Assembly (NCBI RefSeq): GCF_028858725.1
Contig: NC_084790.1
Span: 34,141,031 to 34,205,030, forward strand
Length of the DNA stretch: 64,000 nt
Direction of reading: 5' to 3'
Source of the DNA: Colius striatus
Lineage: Eukaryota; Chordata; Aves; Coliiformes; Coliidae
This document shows positions 1 through 10,922 of this stretch, in pieces (the first letter of the stretch is position 1; each line of letters begins with the position of its first letter). A model generated the notes under the pieces. It was not told where the DNA came from and did no database searches. It saw only the letters and a program-made list of their open reading frames with translations. Made by a program: the position numbers and the translations under genes.

Positions 1-282
1 GGTTAATGAACTGCAATATCATGTGCTACTCCAGTTACTCGGAGGTATAGTATGGTATAATTCTGAGCAGACTTACTTATCCGGTACGTTTTGTGCGCAG
101 ATTTATGAGTTTGCCCTTATGTGTTGTACTGGGTGCATGTGTGAGGGAAGATCAGAAATTGCAGCAATTAGAGATTTATGATGGAGGTGCCTTTCATGGG
201 ATTAGGATGCCAGAAACTTTAAACTGTTAAAAAGAACACTACAACTATGATTCGCTTCAGTAAATACTAATAGCATGCAAAC

Positions 283-3200
283 CTTATGATAGTTCCAAGG
301 CATAAATCTAAGTTTTTCTGTACAGTTCTCAATCAGTTCCTTTTCAGATCTGTCTGACACTCTGTAATGAAACACCAAGTCTGCAAGAGGATGACTCAAA
401 CCAATAGCGAATGATAGCTGTAGAACACACACATACAACCCAAAGTTAAAAGAGCCCTTCTTACTTTTTGCTTAAGATAAATTGCTCAGTTCTATCTCTA
501 TACTTCTTAGTAACCAACAACTAGTATTTTTTAGAAATCACTCTTATCATAACTGTCTCTCCCTTAGCTAATTTTGAGGTCATGCTAAATCCATTTTTCA
601 TTAACTGCGAAGCTGACAATTCTATATCACTAAATAAAGTCTACATAGTATTTCTGACAATACACAGATTAGTCCAAGTTCTCTTCATTGTCCATTTCCA
701 TAACAGAGCCAACTCAGCGGAGGCTGAAAAGGTTGTAGTGTAGCACACAGACGCTAATGGGCTGAAAATGCTTTTGCATTTCCACCTAAAACATTTTTCC
801 TTTTGAGAATCTTTAATCCAGCCTTCTATGATTTCACAGAACATTTGCTTTTCATCTTCTCCCATCTTACCTTCATTGCTAATATCTGACATCTCTGTAT
901 TTTGTTGTTAATAAAACCAATCTTGCCTTATCTAGAGCCAGGCTCAGGTATTTAAGGAGGGGTCTCTGGGAATTACTGGAATAACAACATTACCACCTAA
1001 CTCAAGAAGTAAGACAGTGATTTATGTGTTCAAAAGTGCCACTCAAAATGTGCATATCAAGAAGCAAGAAGTTTGTCCTCTCAAGAAAAAAAAAATCAAG
1101 AATTTGCTAAAAATCACTATTTGTGCTTGACTTATTCCCAATGTCCCATTTCCTCCAAACTTTAAACCTAACCAGGTATCGAAGACATGTACAAAAAAGC
1201 AATTGGGATATCTGGCTGTTATGTCATTGATTATAACGACTTCTTTTGGGCCTCTTCTCTGGTCCATGGAGAAAGTAAAAGATTTTAAACACATCTCTGC
1301 AGCAAAACATCAGCCAGATTACTGCTACTTTTTACTGTAGTCATTTATTGTACTGTGTTGAAGTTCTTACATAGCAACTACTCAGAGTATGTGTATAAAC
1401 TAGTATTGCAGATTGTACAGCAGGTTGCACAACTATGTCTGGACACTGCTAACATAACTCTCTGTAATGTGTTGTGCTGCCTAGGTTGGACTGCTGGGCA
1501 TGAATGTGTGTGCAGAGAATCACAAGAGCTGTTGTAAATAAAAGCAAAGATGAAGCAAAGAAGTACCTAGACCAGGGGCAGCAACAGAGTTGGAGAGAGA
1601 GTAGTACTAAGAATACACTCCTTGGTTCAGGACTGTCCTAGCCTGTGTCTTTGGCTTCCTTCATAGGGCTACTTAATAATTCATCCCCGAGAGGAACTTC
1701 CTGAAGCCCCCATTCTGGTACAAGCAATGCTTTTCTGAAACTGAAGCAGGATTGTGGTGGTAGTACATATTCCAAGAAGGCAGCCGCACATGAGATAGAA
1801 TGTCTGTTATGGTATTACTTTCAGAATTGCTCTTACCTGGATTAATACTCTCTCGTAGAGCCTAACTTTCACAAGAGATTTTGTGATCCAGCGAGCTGCA
1901 CATGCTGCAGAAGAGACAACTTTGGAGGGATCTTTTCCAAAGAATGCACCTGCACCACAGGCTCCCCAGCCTCCATAGGTATCAACAATGGTCTTCTTGC
2001 TGATCAGTTCAGATTCACTCTGCAGGACAGACAATTGGCATTATTGATGAGACACCACAGATTGCCAGTCATATACTAGGTTATTGAGTACAGCTTTGTT
2101 TTGAGTTTGCCCCAGATATGACTCATAGTTAATAGTGTTCACCTTCACACACAACTGTTTAATGAATGAGGCCGACATGACTGCAGTATTTTTTCAGAGA
2201 CATATTGAGACACCTGTGCTGCAGTGCCTTTTGAACACTGCTAGGAAGAGGGCACAACTGTAAACATCACAAAAAGCATTCTCCCTTCAAATCAGCAATC
2301 ATGAAATATTATCTCTGAATTACTGGAAAATAACTCTACTCAGTAACAGTTGATGGAGGCCAAAAATTTAGAAAGAAAAAAGTCTTCGTGAAAAACAGAT
2401 CACGTGTGACCTAAATGGTTGACTGGCCTCAGAACCAAACCCTGTGGAACTCCACTGGCCACAGGCCTCCATCTTGATTCTGTGCCATTGATCACCACTC
2501 TGGGCTCTGTCATTCAGCCAGTTCAGTGAGTTCCATCTCACTGTCTGCTCATCCAAGCCTGAGGTTTTTTGGTGAGGCTGTTATGAAAGACACTGTCAAA
2601 AGCCCTGCTGAAGTCACAAAGAAATAGACAACTGTTCTGGTTTAGCAAGGAGCAGCTTTTGGCTTAGTAACAGGGGGAGCGGGTTGCAGTGAAGACCCGG
2701 TAAAAAGTTTGCGGACTCTCCCCCGGCTCCTGGGTTCACACCCACCTCCGGCCCGGCTGGGCCAATCTGGCGCCTCTGCGATCACTATTTAGGGGACGGG
2801 AATTTGAAATGCGAGGCAGGAGGTGTAAGAGTGATACAAGATGGAGGCGACCACGCGGACCCTTCAGCCAGAGAAGGAGGAAGGAAGGAGGAGCAGTAGA
2901 CCGGAGACCCTTCTGCAAGCCGTGGCGAGAACGCAAGCTGTGCCCCTGAAACCTGTGGAGATCCGTGGCAGGACCGAGAGCCACCAGCAGCTCCATGTGA
3001 GTGAGCCCGGACGGGCGAGGGACTGTGTGGGGAGACGGCCATGGCCCAGGCCGTGCTGGAGAGCCTGCGCACCGCAGAGCAGCCCCACACGAGAGGCAGA
3101 GAGGAGCTGCAGCCTTTGGAATAAGTGCACGTCGGAGCAGCCCGTGCAGGTCTGCCATGCGTGTGAGTTACCCCACGGACTTGCAGGGAGGACTGGTGTG

Positions 3201-5003
3201 GAGTTCACCCGTCCTGAGGAGGGACAAATGGCAGAAGCTATCGGGAGCAGACTGACTGAGACCCCCACTGCCTGCCCCCCCCTGAACCGTTCAGGGCGGG
3301 GCAAGGTAAAAACACCGGGATCAGGGCTCTGAGCCCGAGAAGAGGGGAGGTGTGGCAAGAAGGTGTTCTTAAAAAGGCTGGTTGGACTTTTCATTGATGT
3401 ATTACTCTGTGTTGTTTCGTTTTGGTTATGTTTTGGGTTTTTTTTTTTGGGGGGATATGTTTTAGTTGATGTTGCATTAAATTGTTTTTTTTCTGTTTTC
3501 TTCCCCAAACCGAGTGGCCTGGTCTGTTTTGTCCTGAACCTTAAGCGGCAATTAAGCTCTCCCTGCCCTTGAGCAATTCTCAGCCACTTCGGTACTCGAG
3601 GCTAATCGTGGTCTTTGTTCCCCGATGGGCCTAAACCACGACAAAGATAGAAACATCATGTGTCATAATTTCAGACATGGAAAATACAATGGCTTTGTAT
3701 TTGTGCAATCAAGTATAAAATCAGTAATGTCAAGTTCCAAAGTTTGCCACTTGGCTGATTTGTCAACAACCCTGGGACAAAATACATCCAGAAGACTGCA
3801 GAAGTGATTCACACCAGAGGGTCCAATGTGCAAGCAGGAATGGCATAACCTGGAACAACTGATAAGCTTTATTGCCTTCAGCTATTTGTACCATTACAAA
3901 ATAGAGTGCAATGTTCTAAATCAAACAAGTGGTTGTGGTCATTCAAGATACCATGCTACATGCTGCAATGGTCTTGCAGCTGTTGGACTCTTCTCTACGG
4001 GCTGAGAAGACAGAGTAGTGTAACAGGTCTCATACTGTGCAATTCTGACCTAATGAATAAGGATCCTGAGAATACAGATATGCAACAAAAACTCCTGCAA
4101 ACCTTCAGTGTTTGTCACCACCCTCATTTTCTCAGCATTAGCTTTTTGTTTTTCCTTCTACTATGGGAAATGTAAGAGGCGATGTTATTTTTTATTTATG
4201 ACATCAAAGCACTCCATTTTAAGGTTTTGCCATAAAAGGAACTGTTGTTACCTTTACTGTAAATTTGAGTCACTAGTATGTCTGCTAGAGGTACCAAACC
4301 CTCCAGTTCATCAGTTAACACAGCTTCTAGATACATATCTGTGTAAACTAAGCTGTGTGAAAATAAATTAATTTAATGAATAGTAGTTAGAGATGAATCG
4401 TTATCTTGCAGTCCCAGACTTGGAAAATATAGTGGCTTTGTACAGCCCCCTGCATATGCGAAGTTATGTTAGGGCGAACAACGTGGCAAAGAGGCATATG
4501 TACTGTTACAGCAGTATCTGGAATGCAAATATGATGAAAAGCAGTGATTAGTGTTCCAAACATTTCAGAGATTCAGAGTTCAATGATCACCTACAATAAA
4601 AGTGCATAAAGTAATTTTTTTTCATTACAGAATTAAAAGTTAAATTGTAATTCTGGTATATGTGGCAGCTTGAAGTCTACCTGCAGGAGATCTCTCCATG
4701 TGTTTTTCTCTCAAGCAAAAGTTTAAAGTTGTCCATGCCAGATCACACTGCACACAGAACAAATAAGACAAATTTTTGTCAAGCAAACAAAGGTACTAAT
4801 CTGAAGTCTATTCAGAACAATTAAATGGGTTTTTTTATCTATTGAGAGAGACATGACTGAACTTTCATCATATTCACTCTTCAGTGCAAGGACTAATAAA
4901 AGTAAAGATTCAGTTAGTATTTTTACTTACCAGAATGCCCTTCAGCAACAGATTCTGAGGTAAAAAGAAATTGTTTTTCATTTTTTGATGTATGAATTGA
5001 CAT
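283..5003 (-). CDS. Partial methionine adenosyltransferase (MAT/SAM synthetase) paralogue, diverged; runs off the left edge
   Basis: MAT makes S-adenosylmethionine from ATP and methionine in the cytosol. Three exons read on the minus strand. 4931-5003: the start ATG at 5003 (in-frame TAG upstream), then [14 protein letters not shown], ending in phase 1 at a consensus donor exactly where vertebrate MAT exon 1 ends. 1837-2019 (61 codons): [12 protein letters not shown]... to RVLIQ, the canonical exon 7 block. 283-417 (45 codons): [10 protein letters not shown]... to NYHK, matching VSYAIGVAHPL. The splice sites of all three are GT-AG and the frames are open. Oddities: GHPD reads GHS, GAHGGGAFSGKD reads [12 protein letters not shown], and KVDRSAA reads KVVSSAA, so a metal-binding/catalytic Asp of the family is Val. 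I did not find counterparts of exons 2-6 between 2020 and 4930, which also holds a CR1 piece and an LTR. The last exon would lie left of the window. It is either a neofunctionalised paralogue or a decaying gene copy; family identity is firm, function is not. Confidence 0.72.
2400..2632 (-). mobile_element. CR1 LINE fragment (reverse transcriptase region)
   Basis: Read on the minus strand, the sequence carries the CR1 stretch around the RT thumb: [15 protein letters not shown] and [15 protein letters not shown] resemble the family's WLxGRAQRVxxNG and WRPVxSGVPQGS blocks, and the non-coding strand matches the familiar 'cattgatcaccactctgggc' wording. It is degenerate. Its right side ends exactly where the LTR at 2633 begins, so the LTR probably landed in it. 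Confidence 0.7.
2633..3643. mobile_element. Solo LTR, about 1 kb, endogenous retrovirus-like
   Basis: The segment starts TGTTCTGGTTTAG and ends CTAAACCACGACA, an imperfect inverted terminal repeat of the kind shared by many bird ERV LTRs. It is GC-rich against an AT-rich surround, and no gag, pol or env region accompanies it. The long open frames across 2736-3332 on both strands reflect its base composition, not genes. I see no clear target-site duplication. Age: not recent, since the two termini differ from each other. The family cannot be set without a library search. Confidence 0.75.
3644..4930. other. Interior of the MAT-like locus, no exon recognised
   Basis: AT-rich sequence between the LTR and the first MAT exon. 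I looked for the MAT blocks expected here (ISDAVLDAH, GEITS, LEQQSPDI, FGYATDE, GRFVIGGP) on the minus strand and did not see them. A 27-bp motif occurs at 3673-3699 and, with four differences, at 4416-4442. Confidence 0.5.
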
Positions 5004-5609
5004 ACTGTGCTATCTTCAGGGAGCCTGCAAATTAAACAAGCACAGGCAGAAGGGGAACTGGAAAGCTTAATGTATCTAATCAAACAGCTGATGTAATTGT
5101 TTCTGCATGTTTGCTCCTCATCAGTTCAATAGATTAAAACTGATCTGTATAGATTTTAAAATGCACTGCTAAAGAAACTCCTTTCATAAGACTTTTGTAT
5201 TTGGTTAACCATGATCCTGCTAAACTCTGCAGAAGTGCTATCATGGTGCAAAATGCAAACATACCAAAGCCAGAGTTCAGTGGTTTTACACACTTCCCCA
5301 AGCCTCCATTCTTACCCTTTCTGCTAACTAGAAAGTACTTCAAGACAGCAGCACAGCACAGAGATTTTATCTAAATCCACACATTGTTCTCAGCTGCAGC
5401 AGTGAACTGTGCTGAAATGTATCACTCTTTGTGTGCAGATGTTCATAACAGCTCCAGGTGGCAAGCTGTGCTCATTTTCCTGAATACTTTCTGCATCAGT
5501 GGCTATATGAAGAGCTGTAGAGCAAACTAGAGCATGCTCTGTAGAAACAGCAATGAAGGCAGTAGGTTCACTATGTTACCTTGAATTCTGAGACTAAAAG
5601 CTATGACCT

Positions 5610-6165
5610 TGTGGTAGTTTGAGCCTGGCTGGATGCCAGGTGCCCACCACACCGCTCTATCCCCCACCTCCTCAGCAAGCCAGGGAAGGGGAGAAAATAA
5701 GATGGGAGTCTCGTGGGTTGAGATAAAAGCAGTTTAATAAATAAGCAGCAAAGCCGTGTGCGCGGGAAGCAAAGCAAAAGCAGATAAAGCTGTTACTCTG
5801 TACTTCCCATCAGCAGCGATGTCTGGCCACCTCCCGAGAAGCAGGGCTTCAGTACGCGTAGCGATTGCTTTTTGGAAGGCCAGAAATGAATCTCGCCTCC
5901 CCTTCCTGCTCCTCTCCCCCAGTTTATATTACTGAGCTGACGTCATATGGTTTGGAATATCTCCTTGGTCAGCCTGGGTCAGCTGTCCTGGCCATAGTCC
6001 CTCCCAAGATCATGCCCACCCACAGCTATTGGTGAAGGTGGGGGAAGGAATGCTGGAGGGACAGCCCTGATGCTGTGCAAGCAGTAGTCATAATATTGAT
6101 ATCAACAATAAGCACAGCACTGCAGGAGCTGCTGTGGAAAATCACTACCATCCCAGACCCACTCA
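5610..6165 (-). mobile_element. Solo LTR, about 0.56 kb, bird ERV-type
   Basis: The plus strand opens TGTGGTAGTTTGAGCCTGGCTGG and closes near 'catcccagacccactca', the wording of a very common bird LTR group. On the minus strand a CRE-like TGACGTCA stands about 10 bases before a TATAAA box at 5932-5955. This suggests the element's own transcription runs on the minus strand, with the ATTAAA of its poly(A) region near 5732. It stands alone without coding parts. The right border is approximate. Confidence 0.72.
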
Positions 6166-8490
6166 ATAAATCTTAAACTTGTCCATAGTCAGTCTCTTGC
6201 AATTAATTTTACAGACCCCTTTTCTCCTTGCATTTGCCGCAGTCGAGAGATACTAGTAGGAAACAGCTAGACTTAAGCATCTAAGCAAAAAAGCCGTGCC
6301 CCTTTGGAAGCACTGCTTGCCTTTGGCTTGTTTCAGAATGCAGTACAACACCACACAAGGGTGTACCTGAGCATAGTGCAGTGTTGCAAAGCTACCAAGG
6401 AATAACAAGTGTGTTAGGTGTTGAAAGACCTTGTCTGCTGAGCAGCTCTACACTTCTGCCATACATTTTGTTCAGCTCGGGTTCTCTAAATGAGTAGTCA
6501 CTTCTGAAAACATTACCTAAAACAGTAACAAGGCTGGTACTGAGACACACATACAACTTCAGGTACAACTGAAGACTTTACTAAAAGCCATCACAAACCA
6601 CTTCCTCTAGCAGGCCACCACCAAACATTTCACAAGAGGTGTGTGTTCATTCTGCAAGGAAGTTTCCACTGCTAGGGAGCAGCATGCCTTCACTTCAGGA
6701 CACTTCCCAGTAGTAAGGTATCTGAGGTAATAAAAGCAGTGATGAAGGCAAAGCACTTAGACCAATAAGTCAAAGTCAACCCTCAAAAAAATAAAGTGAA
6801 AATTGTATTTCAGCTGCAAGAATAATTGGAGATGGCACTGCCTAACTGTGGTAATTCAAGAGGTAGCTACTGTGCCACAACAAGCCAGTCACTGTCAGTA
6901 AAAAAACACTGCTCTATAGAGTGACTTGTTTGGAGGTTGGAAAGATGCCATCTGCAACCTTTCCAGTTTTGCCTTTTGTTGTTTTCTTTTTAATCTTAGG
7001 AACAAAAGTTTTCAGGATGTAACACCAAAAAAAAACCCCAGTTCTCAGAGGACAATGCTTACTTAAGTGTGTGTGAAGGAAAGCAGTAAAGACAAAGGCT
7101 GTAAACCACCATTAACAATTACCAAAAACAATCGCCCTTTGAAATCCATTAACTTACCTAATTCATTGCCTCTCTTTAGCTTCATAATTTATTATGATAC
7201 AATACAAAATTAAACTAGGCATACAGAGATCTGTGTGTCTGGAGCTATTTGAATTCTGAGTAATAAAATACACTTCAAGCTGAAGGTACATGTTCCATAA
7301 AACACTTCATAAAAAGCATAGAAAAACATAGGAAGAACTTCAATATCTTTCATTTCTATTATGCTGCATTGTAAAATACTTCTGTCTTTACATTGTGTAC
7401 AGGCCCTTCACTCTGGACTGTTTCTGGCAATCGATTGAGATATCTCAAGGCGATTTCCCAGCCTGTTCTTTCCTAAGGCCCATGAGAGTCTCCTCACAGG
7501 CATGTTTAAAAGTTACTTGGCTGCTGCTTTTTCCCAGGTGAGGCCTCCCAGCTTTTCAGCTTTTCATCTCTGGTCTCTTCTTGCTTCTGAGTGCAGCCAA
7601 GACCCACAGCTTCTCTCTCCACAAAGGCCAAAGTTCCAGGCATGCCATCCTCTCAGACTGATTGGTTCTGGCACGTATGTAGGTCTATAGCATTCACTCA
7701 CTTCCTTGCAATGGGTTTAAGAGATGACTTCCACCAGTTGTAGAAACATCTCTCTTGAGTTGAGTCTGGGGCACAGATAAGTGATTTTCAACAGGTTCTT
7801 CCAACCATTGATTAGATTGAACTGCATTATTTCCAACCCCTAGTTATGAATTTCGGAGATTTACAGAGCAGTTCCAGTGTGCCTACTGGACTCTTCCTTC
7901 CCAAAAGTCTATTATAAATCTACTTGAATTTGTAGTAAGTAGTCAGATGTGTATTTCTGATCTGGCCTTCATACTTTCAGCTTCAGCTAATACAGAAGCT
8001 GAGGTAAATCAGTTACCATTTGCTGGAGTCAGCATTCTGTGCTACAACAATGCAGTATCATGATGTATTTCAGTCTAGAACATGTTGGATATCTAGTTCC
8101 CATCAGCAAGCTGGGTCAATTATTTATGAATTGAACTGCATTCTCAACGAGTTTTCAGTTTGGTGTTTGCAAACCAATAATATTTTCACCCCATCAAAGA
8201 GTGCTTTCTGCAATTTGAGTTCTTCACATGATATTTGAATTCTTGGCCTCTTCTCTGGATTTCTCTTATGAAATCTATTATTCAGTGAATAGCCTTTCTA
8301 GCTTCTAAGTTTGTGACAACAAAGACACTGCCAGACAAAAACCTATCATAGTTTCTGTGTGTTTTCAAGACTCTAATTCTCTCTCAGTTACAGCAGATTG
8401 CAACAATTTGTTTGCAATAAAACCACTTTGCAACAGCATTTGACCTGTGTAAATTTGAGCTCAACTTGACTGGAAACTATAAAACCTATA
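6166..8490. other. Intergenic, nothing recognised
   Basis: AT-rich sequence without long open frames, splice-bounded coding blocks or repeats that I recognise. A short stretch at 7780-7840 faintly resembles a CR1 tail but is too weak to call. Confidence 0.5.
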
Positions 8491-9093
8491 TCATAGAATC
8501 ACAGAATCGAAGAATGATAGGGGTTGGAAGGGACCTTTAGACATCATCTAGTCCAACCCCCCTGCAGAAGCAGGTTCACCTAGATCAGGTCGTATAGGAA
8601 TGTGTCCGCACTCATAGAAGGCTATCAGGTTGGTCAAACAGAATTTCCCCTTGGTGAATCCATGCTGATTCCCCCTGATAACCACCTTTTCTTTCATATG
8701 GTTAGTGATGACATTCAGGATGAGTTGTTCCATCCTGTTTCAAAGGATGGAGGTGAGTCTGATTGACTTGCCTATAGTTTCCTGGGTCATCCTTCCTGCG
8801 CTTTTTGAAGACTGGCGTGACACTGGCCTTTCTCCAGGCCTCAGGCCCCTTGCCTGTCCTCCATGATTGTTCAGAAATGACAGAGAGAGGCTTAGCAATC
8901 ACATCAGCCAGCTCCCTCAGCACTCTAGGATGCATCCCATCAGGTCCGATTGACTTATGAGTGTTAAGCTTGCCCAGCAAGTCTTTAACCTCTTCCTCTT
9001 CCACCCAGGACATGACTGCATGCATTTGGCTGTGTGGCTTTGCCAGCAAATATCAGAGAGGTTGAAGTCCCCCATGAGGACCAGGGATTGTGA
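8491..9093 (-). mobile_element. CR1 LINE, 3' end with internal deletion
   Basis: The plus strand begins with the reversed CR1 tail 'tcatagaatcacagaatcg' followed by 'gggttggaagggacc'. Minus-strand translation gives RT blocks: HKSIGPDGMHPRVLRELADV, SWRTGKGPEAWRKASVTPVF and the KRRKDDPGNYR turn. At 9051-9093 the minus strand abruptly reads LVLMGDFNLSDI, the end of the endonuclease domain. The endonuclease is therefore joined almost directly to the start of RT, a large internal deletion. Sequence quality suggests a moderately old copy. Confidence 0.9.
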
Positions 9094-9110
9094 CTATATA
9101 TATTCCAAAT

Positions 9111-9126
9111 ACATATATATATATAT
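9111..9126. repeat. (AT)n microsatellite
   Basis: Alternating TA run just outside the upstream end of the CR1 copy, with further TATATA at 9096-9102. Confidence 0.8.
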
Positions 9127-10140
9127 TTTCCAAATAGGCTATCATTATGGTATGAAGATGTAGTGTGCCAACAGAATAAAAATCTGGACATAAACCAAAA
9201 TCCACAAGTTCATAGCTCCAAAGGACAGAAGGCAGCACATGTCAAAACAGTTTGAAGTGATGGTGTTGTCCTAAAAGTGGGGTCATTTACCCTCTGTGTG
9301 AGAAGCCAGTATACACAGAGAGAGCAGAGGTGTACCATTGCATATTTGTGCAGATATGGGTGCTAGGTGGAAATTCACAAAGCTGGCACACCCCAGCAGT
9401 GCCTCCTGAGCTGTAGTTACTCGCAAAACATGAGCACAGTCTATAATTCATAGGTGTTGTTACTGTTTTCAGTGATTGGTTAGTAGCCCTTTGCCTGCCA
9501 TGTAAATGACCGCACATGCTCAGTTTACTTCCTGCACTCTTCTTTTGGGTCTGGAGTATGAACTGGGCAACTGGCCAGTGGTCATCTCCCTCGGCCACCT
9601 TTACCTTTCCCCCAGTTACTGCAGATGTTTGATGACTTCACACTAATTAGGCCTTTGGGCCTTTAGAGGCAGGAGGATCCCTCCCTATCACTCTCTGGTC
9701 CCTCTTGAAGGATGCAGAGTAGTCAGGTTCACACAGTGAAGCTTTTGGTTCCTGGTCATCCCAGCCTCAGCAGTGTTCCTGTGGCCTCAGCATTCACCCC
9801 TTCTTCTGATCCCAGAGCCTGTTTCCCCTGACACTTGTCTCCTTGTTCTTGCTTAAAGGGAAATTCCATTCTATAGCATAAATCAATAGAAGGTTGGTTA
9901 GCCTGGTAAAAAAAGAAAATGAAACAAAACAAAAACCAGGGCAGGGAGTAGGGGCAAGTTACTTTGGAATTCAGTTACAGTTTAAAAATATTATTATTTT
10001 CTGAGTGTAAACTTTGGCATACATTAGCTCTATGGAGCTTTGGTGGTGTGTGACACACTCATGCATCATTTATAGATACAGGAAACTGGAGGTTTCTTCC
10101 AAGCTGAACAACTCTGCGTCCCAGAGTGTTATATAAATGA
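9127..10140. other. Intergenic, nothing recognised
   Basis: The 103-codon open frame on the minus strand at 9287-9598 shows no domain I know and no splice-site framing. I see no element termini. Confidence 0.5.
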
Positions 10141-10530
10141 TGATTTAGAAATTTCCGAGTTTAATTCAAGCTAATATCTTTATTGGATAGGAAAGCAAAA
10201 CAGTGCTGGGCGGCCTGGGGACTACAATCCCACCACGGCTTGCAAATGAACCCCCCCAAAGTTCATCAGTCTATTATTTCCCTCTTCTTAGCTGATGTAA
10301 TACTTGGTAACACCCTGGTGGTCTCCTGTGTTCGTAGCTTCTCGGCTTGCTGATCTTTGCAGAACACCGTGTTCGTTAGTTCGCTATCTCTTTGCGAAAC
10401 ATAATGCGTAAGTCTTGTGTGCCTTGTTTTCTCATCTTGACCTTCAGAGTTGTTCCTCTTGCGGTTTTCTCAGCTCCAGTTACACATTGTCCTTTGTGCT
10501 CGATTTGATCAACAATTAATCATCAAAAAA
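10141..10530 (-). mobile_element. Possible LTR remnant
   Basis: The minus strand carries CCAATAAAG at 10174-10182 in a block of contrasting GC content (GGGCGGCCTGGGGACTAC and a C7 run), as in the R/U5 part of some bird LTRs. I could not fix termini or family. It could equally be unique sequence. Confidence 0.28.
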
Positions 10531-10800
10531 CTATTACAAGAGCACACACCAACTCACGCCACCTCCATCAGCTGACAACTTCCAGGATTTCATGTCACTG
10601 ACACACACGTTCCCAGATGGAAGAAAATCACCTCCCACTGACAGTAGTTCAGCAGCTTCCACCAGCACCAGGAGTGGCCACTGACGTTGTTCCCCCCGCC
10701 GCCCCTCAGGCCAGGCCCCGTACTGTAGGCCCTTCAGTCCCACTCCCGACCAGCCCGTCGTCTCCGGCTGCACAGAGGGCCGCGGGAGGGGCAGCACACT

Positions 10801-10821
10801 CCCGCCCCGCCCCGCCCCGCC
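10801..10821 (+). promoter_or_regulatory. Tandem GC boxes (Sp1/KLF-type)
   Basis: Four consecutive CCCGC/CCCCGCC units directly upstream of the TMEM175 start codon, probably at or close to the transcription start site. Confidence 0.6.
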
Positions 10822-10829
10822 TTCTACCC

Positions 10830-10922
10830 ATGCAGCAGCGCAGCGCAGCGGGCCCATGGAGCCGGTTCTCGGCGGTGGGGTGGTGGAACTCGAACCGGTG
10901 CGCGGCCGGGAGCTGCAGCTAG
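10830..10922 (+). CDS. Upstream ORF overlapping the TMEM175 start
   Basis: An ATG at 10830 opens a 30-codon frame (MQQRSAAGPW...) in a different frame from TMEM175 and stops at 10922, 67 bases past the TMEM175 ATG. If transcription starts upstream of 10830, this frame would compete for initiation. Whether it is in the mRNA depends on the unmapped start site. It has no protein homology that I recognise. Confidence 0.35.
   Translation: MQQRSAAGPWSRFSAVGWWNSNRCAAGSCS

Noticed and set aside
2736-3508. Several 100-214 codon open frames on both strands
   Set aside because: They lie inside the GC-rich solo LTR and overlap each other in different frames; composition explains them.
4678-4750. Candidate MAT exon 2 (minus strand, starts CDLAW)
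   Set aside because: It has an acceptor-like and a donor-like site and the expected size, but beyond CD at the start the translation does not resemble KICDQISDAVLDAH.
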